Source: Lichina pygmaea
Lineage: Eukaryota > Ascomycota > Lichinomycetes > Lichinales > Lichinaceae
Direction of reading: 5' to 3'
DNA: 64,000 nucleotides
Assembly: GCA_963422465.1 (NCBI GenBank)
Contig: OY730172.1
Location: forward strand, 4,154,001-4,218,000
Position 1 is the stretch's first letter, and each line of letters opens with the position of its first letter. A model generated the notes under the pieces. That model had not been told where the DNA came from. It searched no databases and was given only the letters and a program-made list of their open reading frames with translations. Shown here piece by piece: positions 11,981 to 23,881 of this stretch. A program made the translations under genes and the position numbers.

Positions 11981-12346
11981 GGCGTAGTTCAACTGCTCGC
12001 CTGTCTGCATTGCGGGGGGGCCGGACGAGGGAGGTGATGCTGCTTCTGGGAGGCGAACTTACGTAATGGGACTCTGATCATCATGGAGTCAGGGGCGGCA
12101 AATGCAACAAATACCATGGCTCTGATTGGCTGTTGTGGTTTTGGCTCTTATCCCATTCCGTACAAGTCTTCTGGCGTTGCGGATGCTTCTTGTTTTCCAA
12201 TGAGGGGATGATTTCACGCCGATGACCAATAATCAGGTAGCCACTCTTGCTCCTGGAAAACTAATATCCATCGACCGGATGTCTGAATGCCGTGCCGTTG
12301 ATCAGCGACCGCTATATCTCGAGTACAAGGCTATCGCTCTGCTAAG
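11981..12346. promoter_or_regulatory. shared divergent promoter region (NDUFS7 / DBP4)
   Basis: 366 bp between two start codons pointing away from each other, so both promoters must lie here. It contains CCAAT-type sequences in both orientations (for example GATTGGC at 12124, ACCAATAAT at 12225), consistent with HAP-complex binding, though I cannot test this. Confidence 0.55.
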
Positions 12347-14892
12347 ATGTCTCCGGTGATCACTGGCCGGACAAAGCCCACAAAAACCAAGAAACAACCG
12401 CGGTCTCTCAAGAGAAAGCGAGAGGGCGAGGATCTTGATTCGCTGGAGCAGGCGGTGGCCGGACTTGTAGGGCATTATCAACCCACCTCGTCACGAGCCG
12501 GGGCTTACTTGGAGCTTCATAGGACCCTAGAGGTGCAACATTCACAACCTTTTCGGATCTCCCCCTGTCTGGACCCACCTCGTCCGGCCTCGCGGCTTCG
12601 AACTTCAAGACCCTGACGGATATCCAGGCAAGAGCCATCCCTCTTGCTCTCAAAGGGGCCGACTGCCTCGGTGCGGCCAAGACCGGCAGTGGCAAGACGC
12701 TGGCGTTTCTCATTCCAGTTCTGGAACTGCTGTACCGTCGACAATGGTCCGAGTTGGACGGCCTGGGTGCCTTGATCATCTCGCCAACGCGCGAGCTGGC
12801 CATTCAGATTTTCGAGGTCCTGCGTAAGGTGGGCCGATGTCACAATCTTTCGGCTGGTCTGGTCATTGGCGGCAAGAATCTTCGGGAGGAGCGGGAACGT
12901 TTAGGCAGGATGAACATTCTGGTGTGCACGCCAGGTCGCATGCTGCAGCACATGGATCAGACGGCAGCGTTTGAAGTGAGCAACGTGCAGATCTTAGTCC
13001 TGGACGAAGCAGACCGCATCATGGACATGGGCTTTCAGGCGACTGTCGATGCTCTCGTCGAGCATTTGCCAATGGAGCGGCAGACGCTCTTGTTCAGCGC
13101 CACCCAGACCAAGAGAGTGTCGGATCTCGCGCGCTTGAGCCTCATAGATCCCGAGTACATCGCAGTCCACGAAGCTGCCTCGAGTGCAACACCCTCGACC
13201 CTGCGGCAACATTATGTCATCTCACCGTTGCCGGAGAAGCTCAACACGCTGTACAGTTTCCTCAGGAGCAATGTCCATGCCAAGATCTTGGTATTTCTAT
13301 CGTCCGGCAAGCAAGTGCGGTTCGTGTTCGAAACGTTCCGGCGGTTGCAACCTGGAATACCGCTGCTGCAACTTCACGGTCGACAGAAGCAACCGGCCAG
13401 AATGGAGACGACCTCGAAGTTCTCGACCGCCAAGTATTCGTGCATGTTCGCGACAGATGTCGTCGCCAGAGGACTTGACTTCCCGTCGGTCGATTGGGTG
13501 CTTCAGGTCGACTGCCCAGAGGATGCTGACACGTACATCCACCGGGTCGGTCGTACGGCGCGCTTCGAGCGAGACGGGAGGGCGGTGTTGTTTCTCGATC
13601 CCAGCGAGGAAGCGGGCATGCTCAAGAGGTTTCAACAGAAAAAGATCCCGGTCGAACGAATCAACGTGCGACAGAAGAAGCAGCAGAGCATCAAGGACCA
13701 GCTTCAGAACATGTGCTTCAAGGATCCCGAGCTGAAATACCTTGGCCAGAAAGCCTTCATCAGCTACGTACGGTCGATATATGTACAGCGAGACAAGGAG
13801 GTCTTTCAGCTGCAAAGGCTACCCCTCGAAGAATTTTCAGCTAGCCTAGGCTTACCTGGGGCGCCGAAGATCAAATTCCTGAAGGGCGTAGATCCCAAGG
13901 CGCTGAAAAATGCGCCTAGGATACCGGCTGGGTTGTCTGACGACGAAGACGACGCTCATGTAGAAGCGAACGGAGAGGGAAACGAGAGAAGCAAGGCTCG
14001 CGTCGTCAAGACGAAATATGACCGCATGTTCGAGCGGAGAAATCAGGATGTCCTCGCTCCGCACTACTCAAAGATCGTCAGGGACGATGACGAAAACGAG
14101 TCGGGCGACGATCTGGGAGACGCAGAAGAAGATGACGAGTTCCTGACGGTCAAACGCAGGATAGGGGTGGACAATGACGAATTGGCGGAGAATCGGGCCT
14201 CGGGAGCACGCCATCCCAGAGACAAACAGCTAGTGATCCCTGTGCCCGGCAGAGAGCCTCTCGTCATCGACTCGAAACGACGGGAGAAGTTGATACAGTC
14301 CAAGAAGAAATTCCTGAAGCTCAAAGGAAAAGGGACGAAACTCGTCTACGACGATGACGGCGAAGCACACGAGGTGTACGAACTCGAGGACGAGGAGCAG
14401 TTCCGACAGCGCGGCGATCCCCAGTCCCAACGGACCAAATTCGTCGAGCAGGAACGCAGCCGCGTTGTGGTTGCCGATCTGTCCGACAAGCAACTCGCCA
14501 AGGAGAAGAGACGCGAGAAGCGCGAGAAGCGGAAAGCGAGAGAGGTCTGCGCACAAGAAGATAGCGATGACGATGATGGTGGTGATGATGATGATGATGA
14601 TGAGGAGGAGGAGGAGGGGCTTAACGGCGCGACCCCCTACGATGACGATGAAGGGAGGGAAGACGACGATATGGACGTCGAAGTAAGAAATGGAGGTATC
14701 CCCGTGGAAATCGACAACGATGAATCCCGTGAGCCACCTCTCAAAAGACCTAAGAAATGGTTTGAGGACGACGAGGGTCAAGCGACGCGGCGCAGCAACA
14801 AGAATCGTCGTGCGCGGTTCGCTGACGCGGCAGACGAAGAGCCAACAACCCTGGAAGATCTCGAAGCTCTGGCTCAAGGACTTCTAGCATGA
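12347..14892 (+). CDS. DBP4: DEAD-box RNA helicase Dbp4 (Hca4)
   Basis: Exons 12347-12466 and 12523-14892 (56-nt intron, phase 0), 829 aa. The join gives [21 protein letters not shown], the conserved Dbp4 Q-motif region. Helicase motifs in order: AAKTGSGKT (about residue 90), PTRELA, TPGR, DEAD (about 200), SAT (about 232) and HRVGRTAR (about 380). The C-terminal third is acidic and basic by turns, with a long Asp/Glu run near 14560-14610, as in Dbp4. The enzyme acts in the nucleolus in 18S rRNA processing, releasing U14 snoRNA from pre-ribosomes. The length matches the family (about 800 aa). Head-to-head with the complex I gene. Confidence 0.97.
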
Positions 14893-16202
14893 TACTGTTG
14901 CTCTCGACATCACCATTCCACGTTCCCCAAGCCAATCTCTGTCGTTCCGTTTCGAAAGTCACGAAGCTGAGAATTCTCTTTGGGCACCGCCACCATCATA
15001 CCCTTTCTCAGGACCTGCTCAGGGGCTACTAGGTAGAGCTCGTCTCGTTGTCGCAATGTTCCCATCACACCTCCCCTCCCCTGCCCTCGTGGGCTATACT
15101 CCCCTCAGCCCCTATTCCCATCTCCACTCCTGCACCCGCACTTCACTCGATTGCTGTCTCCACTCCTGGTGCTGCTCTCCACTCGACACTGCCCTGTCTC
15201 CGCTCATGCATTCACTCTTGACTCGATTGCCGTCCCCACTCCCGTAAGGATCGATGCGTTACCGACAGCGGATGAGCCTACCCATGTCCTACTCTACAAT
15301 GTACCGTGTAGTGATGGAATTTCCGTTTTGACGTCCCACGCAATCGATGTTGAACGTGTCTGGCCTTGACGTAGTTCAAGCGATAGAACCAGCCCACGTC
15401 TGGTACGATGCTAGTTTACCCACTAGTCCCCAGAGGGATTTCCCAAGCGCTCTGCCAGTGGTCAGGCGCCATGTTATAGACAATGGCAGCTAGATCTTTG
15501 CTTGTCGATGCACCATCTGCTGCAAAGAGGTTTCACATGTCTCCCTTTGCAGACACCGGACAAGCCAACCGCCTGAGCTCTCCAGCAGGCAGCTCTCTAC
15601 CAGAGACGCTGACGAGGGCTTTGAACTTCGAGATCATCCCATCCAATCTATAATACTGGAGATAGAGAGGAGAATATACAAAGAATTAGCTGGGGCTGGG
15701 TCTGGCATGTGATCTGCTGTCCAACGGCACATGCGAATAAGCCTGGTGTGGTGCGGGTATCATAGGGGTGACAGCCTAGAATTAGGCGCCTCAGTCGGAT
15801 GTTTGGTGCCTGAGCAGCCTAAATTTTAGAGACTACTGGCTTTGAAAGCCGCCCATTACAGGGCTTTAGTCAGTGTAACCAAGCACGCAACGTAGCACAC
15901 GGGCCCCAACCGTACAGGGCTGCGTATGTACAGAAGTGTAGCAGAACTACCAGTTCCACATTAACTATAGTAAAGCTGTCACATAGTCTATCAGGACTTC
16001 TGTACAGGTACACGGCGTCACCCCCACCAGCTCTTCCACCCCCCAAACACCACTGACGATTGGTGACAAAACCCGACATTCCCGAACCGCAACGGTCGCG
16101 GAGGATAGTAGAAAAGAACATCTCTACCGAGGATGATCCGACATCTTCCTTCCCGTCCCCGATGAATCCCATGCCGGTCGACCACCGATCCACTCCGTCG
16201 CC
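14893..16202. other. intergenic
   Basis: 1.3 kb without a recognised gene: CT-rich DNA at 15050-15250 and an imperfect inverted repeat at 15776-15829. The right end is the promoter and leader of the FAD synthase gene. Confidence 0.55.
15776..15829. repeat. imperfect inverted repeat
   Basis: CTAGAATTAGGCGCCTCAG at 15776 is nearly the reverse complement of the segment at 15810-15829, with a loop of about 15 nt. It could be a hairpin or the tip of a small decayed transposon; no flanking duplication was found. Confidence 0.5.
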
Positions 16203-17347
16203 ATGCCGGAGGAGACGCTGTCGAAGGATCTCTTCGACCAGGAAAAGCTCGATGCGCCGCCTAGTACCGACGGAGCTGCGGACCGAGGGGGCGAGAAAGC
16301 GGCGATAGCTACAGTGAGCGAAGGCCAGAGCGAGGCGGTCGAGGACGAGGGATCGTCTTTGAAACATCTATGCTCCGAGATCTATGCGCGAATCAGCGCC
16401 TTCTTGCAGGAACGGCCGCCGAACGACCTCCTCCGCAACGTTCAACGACAGACACAGACGTCGCTGGAGGTGATCCGCGAAGCACTGGATCGATACTCGT
16501 GAGTACAGGCGGACGAGACAGTCCTCGAATACATCACGTTCGACTGTGATCGAAGATGCCGTGGCTCTCGTTCTCGTTCTCGGGCATTTCGTGCTGACTT
16601 GCCCCTCCCCCTGTCCAGGCTCGACGACGTGTCCCTATCCTACAATGGCGGCAAGGACTGCCTGGTGCTGCTGATACTCTACCTCTGCACGTTGGCTACG
16701 AATCCACGCCAACCGACGCCCTCGTCGGAGCTCAAAGGCCGGCTGCAGTCGGTGTATATTGTCCCGGTCCATCCGTTTCCCGAAGTCGACGCCTTTGTCC
16801 GGAAAACCAGCGAGTTGTATCATCTCGACCTGACATGGTATCCGGCGCCGATGCGCACGGCCTTTGATGACTACCTGCATGATCGGCCACGGATCAAGGC
16901 GGTCTTTGTGGGCACCCGCCGGACGGATCCGCACGGGGAGCATCTGACACATTTCGATCGTACCGATGGAGGCTGGCCCCCATTCATGAGGGTGCATCCT
17001 ATTATTGACTGGCACTATGCCGAGATCTGGGCTGTGAGTCTCCGCTCAAGACGAAACACCCCGACGAAGACCTGTGCTGATGAGACGAAAAGTTCTTGCG
17101 TCATCTGAAATTCCCTTACTGCCCTCTGTACGACCAAGGATACACATCCCTCGGCGGAACCACAGACACGCATCCGAACCCTGCATTGAGAATTCGCGAC
17201 GACGGCGAGCACTACAAGACGAGCTCGAACGATCCATCCACGACCAACCACGCCCCTGCGCATGATCACCCCGAACAACGGAAATACATGTATAGACCAG
17301 CCTACGACCTCGAGGACGACCACGCCGAACGACTCGGACGGGAGTGA
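16203..17347 (+). CDS. FAD1: FAD synthase (FMN adenylyltransferase)
   Basis: Exons 16203-16498, 16619-17033 and 17093-17347 (introns 120 and 59 nt), 321 aa. The PAPS-reductase/PP-loop fold is shown by LSYNGGKDC (pyrophosphate loop, around residue 105), FVGTRRTDPHGE, DWHYAEIW and FLRHLKFPYCPLYDQGYTSLG with THPNP, all diagnostic of yeast Fad1. The enzyme transfers AMP from ATP to FMN, making FAD in the cytosol. The N-terminal 60 residues are polar and poorly conserved. Phases agree at both introns. Confidence 0.95.
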
Positions 17348-18670
17348 TTTTGTCATTCTCGTCGTCGTCGTCATGTGAAGCAAGGTCATTGGAAATGAAG
17401 GAAACGTAAGTTGCGCAAGAGATGAGAACCGACAACAATAGGATGCATTGGGGGCTAAGGGGAGCTAGGGGTGTGTGGGTATATGTCGGGTTATTCATAA
17501 TGTGTCTGTACATGACAACGTGCAACAAGCACAGAGATTGCATACTGTACTCACTATTAAGTACAGTAACTATGAAAAAACCTCTTGGATCTCTTCTCTA
17601 CCCATCGCTGGAAATACATCATCTGCATTTATGAAGAAAGAGGGAGGAGGGGGTAAAGAGATGGATTTCGGAGTGGGCTGGGTTCCGTTGATTTGATGTG
17701 CTGTATTATGCTACTAGCAGACAAGAACCTTTCATTCATTCCTTGGTGATTTGCTGCGCTGACTACTTTGCCTGGTTTTAGTGATGGCGGTGATGGCGGT
17801 GATGGTGATAAGTAGCCCCTATGTTCTTCTATTGTGTCCAAGTATCCGTCCTTTCGTGTCTTGATCTCTGTCCAGTCATCCATCAATCTCCTCGTCTGCA
17901 TGTCAATTTGCACACTCATCAATCTATCTGCACATCTTTCTGCACATCAACCGTGTCCATGTTGTCTTACCCTACGTACAGCCCTGCGTACAGCCCTGCG
18001 TACCGCCCTGCGTACAGCCCTGCGTACCGCCCTGCATATAGCCCTGCGTACCGCCCTGCATACAGCCCTGCGTCCGTCTATCAGTTCCTTCATCCCGCCC
18101 GTCCTAGCCCAGCCCGTTTTAGTCCAGCTCGTTGCCCGGTTGGACTACCACCGTACTCGCATGCAGGAATACCAGTTACTGTCGGCGATATATCTGAACG
18201 TTACATCTGAGCGCTACAAAAAAATCACTGCCCCACGGGAGACCAGTGGCGCCACTTTTGCCGTGAGTGGTAGAGCGGTAGAGTGCCAATGGGGCAGTAC
18301 TGTGGGTACAATACGTACAATATGTAGAGTAGTCGAAGAAGGAGCGGGTAGAAGGAAGAATGCAAGTGTTATGTACCGTAGAAGGATAGTAGATGAGATA
18401 CTAAAGTTGATGGTAGTCAATGGATGGAGGGATAGAGAGATCCGTAGGGGGAAGGGGAAGGGTAAGGGGGGATGGCGAATCGGATCGAGGAGTCTGGATG
18501 GCACCGTGGTGGAGACGACTAGGATGATGTTAACGATGATGACGATGACGACATGACGATGATAGTAAATGTTCAATAACATACACGAAGTGAGTGAAAG
18601 AAAGAAGATTGCCCACGATGACGACAAGACAAGTAGATACGGATGAAAACACGGAGATGATGCGTTTTCA
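17348..18670. other. intergenic with minisatellite
   Basis: No gene recognised between the converging FAD synthase and secreted-protein genes. A 12-bp minisatellite lies at 17971-18074. Confidence 0.6.
17971..18074 (+). repeat. 12-bp minisatellite (CCCTGCGTACAG / CCCTGCGTACCG)
   Basis: About eight or nine 12-bp units alternating ...TACAG and ...TACCG, making a 24-bp higher-order unit. An open frame on the plus strand reads it as repeated YSPAYRPA, but nothing else supports coding. Confidence 0.9.
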
Positions 18671-19632
18671 TCACGAGTATGCTGCACCGCCTGCACCAGT
18701 ACCGGCGTAGAGATTCCCCGGCATGCTATTGCCGCCGTTGCTGCCGGTGTAGGGGTAGTCCTGCGCGGACGGTGACGATCCCGCCCCCGCCCCCGGCAAT
18801 GCCGAGCCGACGTTCGACGCGGTAAGTCCTCCGCTACAGCCGAAAGACGTGCCAGCGCCCCCGCCTCGACCGCAGTTGTTGATGGGCTGTAAAGGCTTCG
18901 CCGGTGCGGTTGTGCCACCGCCGCTGCTGCCGGGGAGGCTGCTGTAGTAGCCGCCGCCACTGGTGCCGGGGAGTGTGTAGGGGCTGTTGGCGGTAGAGCC
19001 GGAGGTGTCATAGTCGCTGCCGGTGGAAAGACCGTTGGTAGCGGGTGAGTACGGGTAGCTGGAGCCCGCTGTGGCCCCATAGTCATTCATGGAATCCAGG
19101 GTGTTCGAGTCGGTCGTGCCGGGGACGGCCTGGTAGCTGCGGTCGCTGTACGACCCCGTGGTCCCTTGGCTGTCGGACTTCTCGGTCTTATCGGTCGCTA
19201 TGTTGGACGCAAAGGTGGTCCCTGTGGATGCTGTGCCTCCGGTGACTGGAAACCCTGCAGCTGGATACGCTGTGTTTCGTCAACATCGTAGCTCGCGACA
19301 AGAAAGACTTGGCGTCCTGGACCATCGGTCACGATTTCCGAAGGAGAGCACTGACCCGAGTTGTCCGGAAATGTCTTCTTTGGCTTCTCAAAGGCCTTGC
19401 CAATGAATTTGCCCGCCGTATCTGACGAAGGGGAGGTTAGCAAGCCCTCTCTCCGCAATATCACAGCCACGTCTTGGTATGAGATACCTATTGTAGGCTT
19501 GTTGTCGGCAATGAAGTCGACGACGTCCATCAAGTCCCGCTTGCCAATCTCGCCGGCCTTCGGAACCGGCAACGGGGCGGCCAGCGAGACGGTGACCAGG
19601 GCGGTCAACGTCATGGCACCGGAGAAACGCAT
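18671..19632 (-). CDS. secreted Gly/Ser/Tyr-rich protein of unknown function
   Basis: Exons on the minus strand 19356-19632 and 18671-19269 (86-nt intron, phase 1), 291 aa. Residues 1-18 (MRFSGAMTLTALVTVSLA) form a clear signal peptide, and KR near residue 31 could be a Kex2 cleavage site. A short ordered part follows (DVVDFIADNKPTIGISYQDVAVILRR), then a long low-complexity region rich in Gly, Ser, Thr, Tyr and Pro with repeated SGGG, YPYS and YYSSLPG-like motifs. There is no C-terminal hydrophobic tail, so a GPI anchor is unlikely. It resembles fungal wall-associated or effector-like secreted proteins in style only; I recognise no family. Confidence 0.75.
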
Positions 19633-20844
19633 GATTGCCGCTTCGATGCTGCCTCTCGACCTTGGCTTTCTCGTCGACGGGCAACTATATGCACGCAGGG
19701 AAGCAGACCGGTCGACTTCTCGGTATTGTCTGCAACTGCGGTCCGGTGTGGAGATTCTTCCTTCTAAAGCGATCCTTCAACGTCACGGCCAAGACGTAAT
19801 ATGACGCTGCAAATTTTGAATTCGCAGACACGTCGGGGTCTGTCTCCAACCGGAATGAGCGACAAGATAAAGGAGCGTGGATGCAACGTGGGGAGGTAAC
19901 GAGAAGAGCGGTGCGAGCGGCCGCGTCGATACTTGAAGGGGTTTTCTGGATCTGGCTCACCTTCCCTTACTCCGTACGCATGGCTCGTTTCGAATGGATC
20001 CATAGAAAAATCTTCAGGGGCTGTTAGCACCTGCTCAATCGTATTCCTTGGTTCTGTTCAGGCAGGTGGTAGTACTCGTACGGCGAGTTGTCGCGCGAGA
20101 CATGACCGCCTGGTCTAAAGCCTCTCGTATTCGGTAGCGGCCGACGCAGTAGCTTCGGTCATGCCCGTCCGGCTTGGATACGTGCTCAGTCATCTTGAAC
20201 ATGAACCGTCGGTCGCAGCAGGTGAGCATTCCTCCTGTCTGAGGCCTTTGATGTTCTGCGCATAAACTTTCGTTGCTCGTGTCCATCCTGCTGCGATGGT
20301 GGACCCCAACCTTGTGTGCCGCCCAATATAGACCTTATCCATCCAGGCATAGTGGCATCATGTTCAATGTCTGTGCTGTGTCCACATAGCCAGTTGGATA
20401 CGATCACAATATTCCGTGCTCAATCAACGTACGTAACGTACGCATGGAACGTTACGGAGGTAGACTCGTCGACACTCTGCGGCATCATCAAAGGGAAAGT
20501 CGAAATCAGTCTCGACTTTCCGCATCAGTTCTCTCGTCCGCCCCATCCTCCGCCTTCTGGAACGGTCGCGGGACGATGAGACAGACTAATCAAAGGTAAA
20601 AGCGTTGTCGCATCCGCGGCAGAACCAGACATGGCCAGATTCGGGCAAGCATCTGCACGTGACCAGACTGACAGTTGAGGAGGTCATGTGACACCATCTG
20701 AAACGCGGTCCTCGAACGCGTCTGGCTGCCGTAGGGCTGTCGTCACATCGATCGCGTTGAGCACCTGTCTCAACCCAACGCCCCTCGAAGATAACCTTCC
20801 CGAAATTACCGGTCGCGATCGAAGCAGGAGGTCTAGCGTGAACG
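19633..20844. other. intergenic, possible unrecognised small gene
   Basis: No gene could be assembled. On the minus strand 19960-20290 there are coding-looking pieces in different frames (MFKMTEHVSKPDGHDRSY, DNSPYEYYHLPEQNQG, MDPFETSHAYGVREGEP), but I found no convincing join. GTAC palindromes lie at 20428-20442. Confidence 0.4.
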
Positions 20845-21951
20845 ATGAGTAGAGATCCTCGGCCACGAGACACCTCGAACCGAACCGCTGACTGGGAGGG
20901 CCAAACAGATTACGATTACAACAACCAGTATCAGACGACTTCATATGGAGCCCAAGGAGGCGCCGGCGGAGGCGGTTTCATGGACCAGCAAGGCTCACAG
21001 CTGGGTAGTCAAGCCACGCCGTCCAAGGTGCCCGATGCCCGCCTCGTGCTTTGACGCGGCCGGAAGCTGAAGAGCGCCGCTGACCTGCGGCGTCAGACAT
21101 ACGGAAAGGACACGTTGCGGCCAGTCACCATCAGACAGCTGCTCCACGCGCGGCAGCCGCATCCCGATGCGGAATTTCAAGTGGACGGGACTGACGTCAC
21201 GCAGGTATGGCTTTTGCGGAGGCCCGTTCGACGGTGAAGACGACGGCGACGTCGTAGGTTCATACTGCTGCTGACCCAGTGACGCCAGGTGACGCTGATT
21301 GGGCAAATTCGAAACATCTCCACGCAGACGACCAATGTGACGTACAAGCTGGACGACGGCACGGCCATCATCGAGGTCAAAGTATGGAATAATCCAGACA
21401 GCCTGGATGCGCCCGATGGCCCACAACCACCGGCGAGAACACTCGTGGACGGAGACTACGCGCGGGTCTATGGACGGATGAAGTCCTTCAACAACAAGCG
21501 CAACGTCGTGGCGCATGTAATACGGAAGGTCACGGATTTCAACGAGATCGGCGCTCACCTGCTGGAAGCCACGGCCGTGCATCTGTATTTCACGCGCGGA
21601 CCGCCGCCGCAGAAGGACGCGAATCAGAACCAGGCCGGCGCAGCAGGGCGCGGTCCATCCGGCGCGGGTCAGCAGGGTTCTGGCGGTGCGATGCCCGGAC
21701 AGGCGAACCCGGGCGACCTGTTCGTCGGTGGCGCCTCGGCCGCGACGAACCGGATGTCGGTCGCCGCGAGGAGCGTGTACGACTTCTTGCGGACCCAGCC
21801 GCAGATGAACGAGGGACTGCACGCGCAGAAGATCGCAACGGACCTGAAGATGCCATACAACGACGTCATGAAAGCTGCGGACGAGCTGCAGGGTTTCGGT
21901 CTGATCTTCACCACGGTCGACGATGAGACTTGGGCCGTGTTGGAGTCTTGA
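20845..21951 (+). CDS. RFA2: replication protein A 32-kDa subunit
   Basis: Exons 20845-21027, 21097-21204 and 21289-21951 (introns 69 and 84 nt, both phase 0), 317 aa. The order matches RPA32: a flexible N-terminus rich in Gly, Gln, Tyr and Ser (the damage-phosphorylated region of the family), DTLRPVTIRQLL, then the OB fold with VTLIGQIRNIS, YKLDDGTAIIEVKVW, ARVYGRMKSFNNKRNVVAHVIR, a linker, and a C-terminal winged helix (YDFLRTQPQMNEGLHAQKIA to TTVDDETW). It binds single-stranded DNA as part of the RPA trimer in replication, repair and recombination. The second intron sits exactly between DGTDVTQ and VTLIGQ. Confidence 0.96.
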
Positions 21952-22777
21952 GCTCGAATCTATCATATCATCCGGCTTCCCGGAGGGGCATTATAGGAGC
22001 ATCTGTAGAGGCCTGCCGAATGAGGTGACGGGAAACCGGCGTATCAATGAAATTCGCGACTTTGAAGTTCAACTACGAGTGTCACAATGATGATGACGAC
22101 GACGGCAACGGTGACGACGGCAACGGTGACGACGGTGGCGGTGACGACGATGACGATGGTGACAAAAGCTAGAAACCACCCCTTTGCGCCACGACACGAC
22201 CAAGCCCATAAAACCACCAGATGACAGGAAGACGTCGCTGAGGATCCTCAAAACTTGTGAATGCCGGGGGGAAAGGAACAGCCGTTTGCGCCACCGAGGA
22301 AGCCTGCTCTTAACTACCAAAATAACAATATCTGAAGAAAAGAAGGGAAACCCCCAGGAGGCCTGCGATAGGATTCGGCGACAGCTGGCCCCGAACCGGG
22401 GCCGACGGGCGCCGCCCCGGCACCACCCCGGGCCACGATCGGCGCAAGTGGGCCAAAGCCATTCTGTGGCCGCGGAGAGCGATGGGCGACTCGGACAACG
22501 AGGCTCGGCATCCCCCCTCGTGATCTGACGGACCCTCTCTGCCCCCCCCCCCCCCCCCCCCCCCCCCGCGCCGTCGCCCCCTCTCCCCATGTTTTACAGT
22601 TTCTCAGCAGGATAACGCTGGCTAGGCGCTGCAGAGGGAGGGGTTTCCCCGTGCGGGTCTAGGGTCTTCCTTACCTAATATTCCATAGTTGACCCAGCAT
22701 AGTCTAGATATCTACTACTAGAATGGAGTAGGAATACCAATACCGATACCAAAGAAGGAAAAACCAGAAGAAGAAGT
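21952..22777. other. intergenic with GAC-repeat and poly-C
   Basis: No gene seen. GATGACGAC/GGTGACGAC repeats at about 22086-22165 and a 26-nt C run at 22542-22567. Confidence 0.55.
22542..22567 (+). repeat. poly-C tract (26 nt)
   Basis: An uninterrupted C run in non-coding DNA, close to the assembly gap. Confidence 0.9.
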
Positions 22778-22855
22778 TCATGACGCTGACTGTGCATCGG
22801 CCAAGAGAAGGAGCAAGCACGTGCCGACAAGAGCGACGGCCACCAAGACGAACAC
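22778..22855 (-). CDS. last exon of a membrane protein gene, rest lost in gap
   Basis: The minus strand shows a good 3' splice site (branch-like GCTGAC, pyrimidine tract CCCCTTTCCCTTTCTGTAG) followed by 25 codons and TGA. The peptide, VFVLVAVALVGTCLLLLLADA plus four residues, is an obvious transmembrane helix with a short tail, so the product probably ends in a membrane anchor. The upstream exons would lie within or beyond the 200-N gap. No family can be assigned from the tail alone. Confidence 0.5.
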   Translation of the reverse strand: MFVLVAVALVGTCLLLLLADAQSAS

Positions 22856-22964
22856 CTACAGAAAGGGAAAGGGGAGATCATGTCAGCCCAGCAGCACCGA
22901 GTAGCTGCCGCGAGTAGTAGCAGCTGCAGCAGCGGGAACAAGAGAGAGTCCTGTTGTATGCCGT

Positions 22965-23164
22965 NNNNNNNNNNNNNNNNNNNNNNNNNNNNNNNNNNNN
23001 NNNNNNNNNNNNNNNNNNNNNNNNNNNNNNNNNNNNNNNNNNNNNNNNNNNNNNNNNNNNNNNNNNNNNNNNNNNNNNNNNNNNNNNNNNNNNNNNNNNN
23101 NNNNNNNNNNNNNNNNNNNNNNNNNNNNNNNNNNNNNNNNNNNNNNNNNNNNNNNNNNNNNNNN
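22965..23164. other. assembly gap (200 N)
   Basis: Exactly 200 undetermined bases, a conventional placeholder rather than a measured size. Confidence 0.99.
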
Positions 23165-23639
23165 TGGCAAGACGTACTCCTCTCACAGGCGCAGTGATCT
23201 CTGGCCTCGGAAATGTCGTTGTCGAAGAGCAACGGGCCGAGCAGAGGTCGAGCCAAGAAGAGATGCTCATCTCGATCTCTGGATACAGCAACATGTATGA
23301 GTGGAGTATTAGCAGCCTGAGCTTGTCGAGTCTGTCAACGGTCTCTGGTCCCTCTTGTCCGGTCGTGCTACGGACATTTTCTGGCCTCGGTGCATGACAT
23401 CGGACGTGCATGACAGAGGAGAAGAGAAAAGGTGAGGAGATGAGAACGGCCACTGTGCTGCAGATATATATCTGCAGCTGCAACCGGATATTATGTACGG
23501 GACCGTAGGTAGAGAGCTGGAGAGCAAAGGCAACCGCCGCCTTGCATCCGCGTTCAGGACACACGCACATATACGCACCCGCGCACGAGGGAAGCAGTTA
23601 TAATGAAAAGAAGAAAAGAAGCTTGAAGCAAAGCCAACG

Positions 23640-23881
23640 TCAAGCCTTGTAGTCAAATTGCTCAGAGTAGGCCCCATCAAGACTTTATCACCGGCCCAGC
23701 TGCACAACAACCCCACCTTCCCCGCGCCCCAACCCAGCCCACGGCAAAGAAAGAAGGGACCAAAAAACTGGAGATGGACAGACCGGTCGACGATTACAGG
23801 CCGAGGCCCGCCAAACGGGTTGTACACTGGGGTGTACGTATGTGCGAGGACATCGTCCTCGGCCGTAGATTGGGTTGACAT
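23640..23881 (-). CDS. candidate small protein (46 aa), tentative
   Basis: ATG at 23881 opens a frame reading MSTQSTAEDD, VLAHTYTPVYNPFGGPRP, VIVDR. A GT donor at 23783 and an AG acceptor before 23682 (about 100-nt intron) keep the frame and give LDGAYSEQFDYKA and TGA at 23640. The residue composition looks proteinaceous and unlike the surrounding low-complexity translation, but no homolog is recalled and the donor (GTCTGT) is weak. It could instead be the first exon of the membrane protein gene that crosses the gap. Confidence 0.25.

Noticed and set aside
19960-20290. Coding-looking fragments on the minus strand between the secreted protein and RFA2
   Set aside because: Three peptides in different frames without a consistent set of splice sites, so no gene is claimed.
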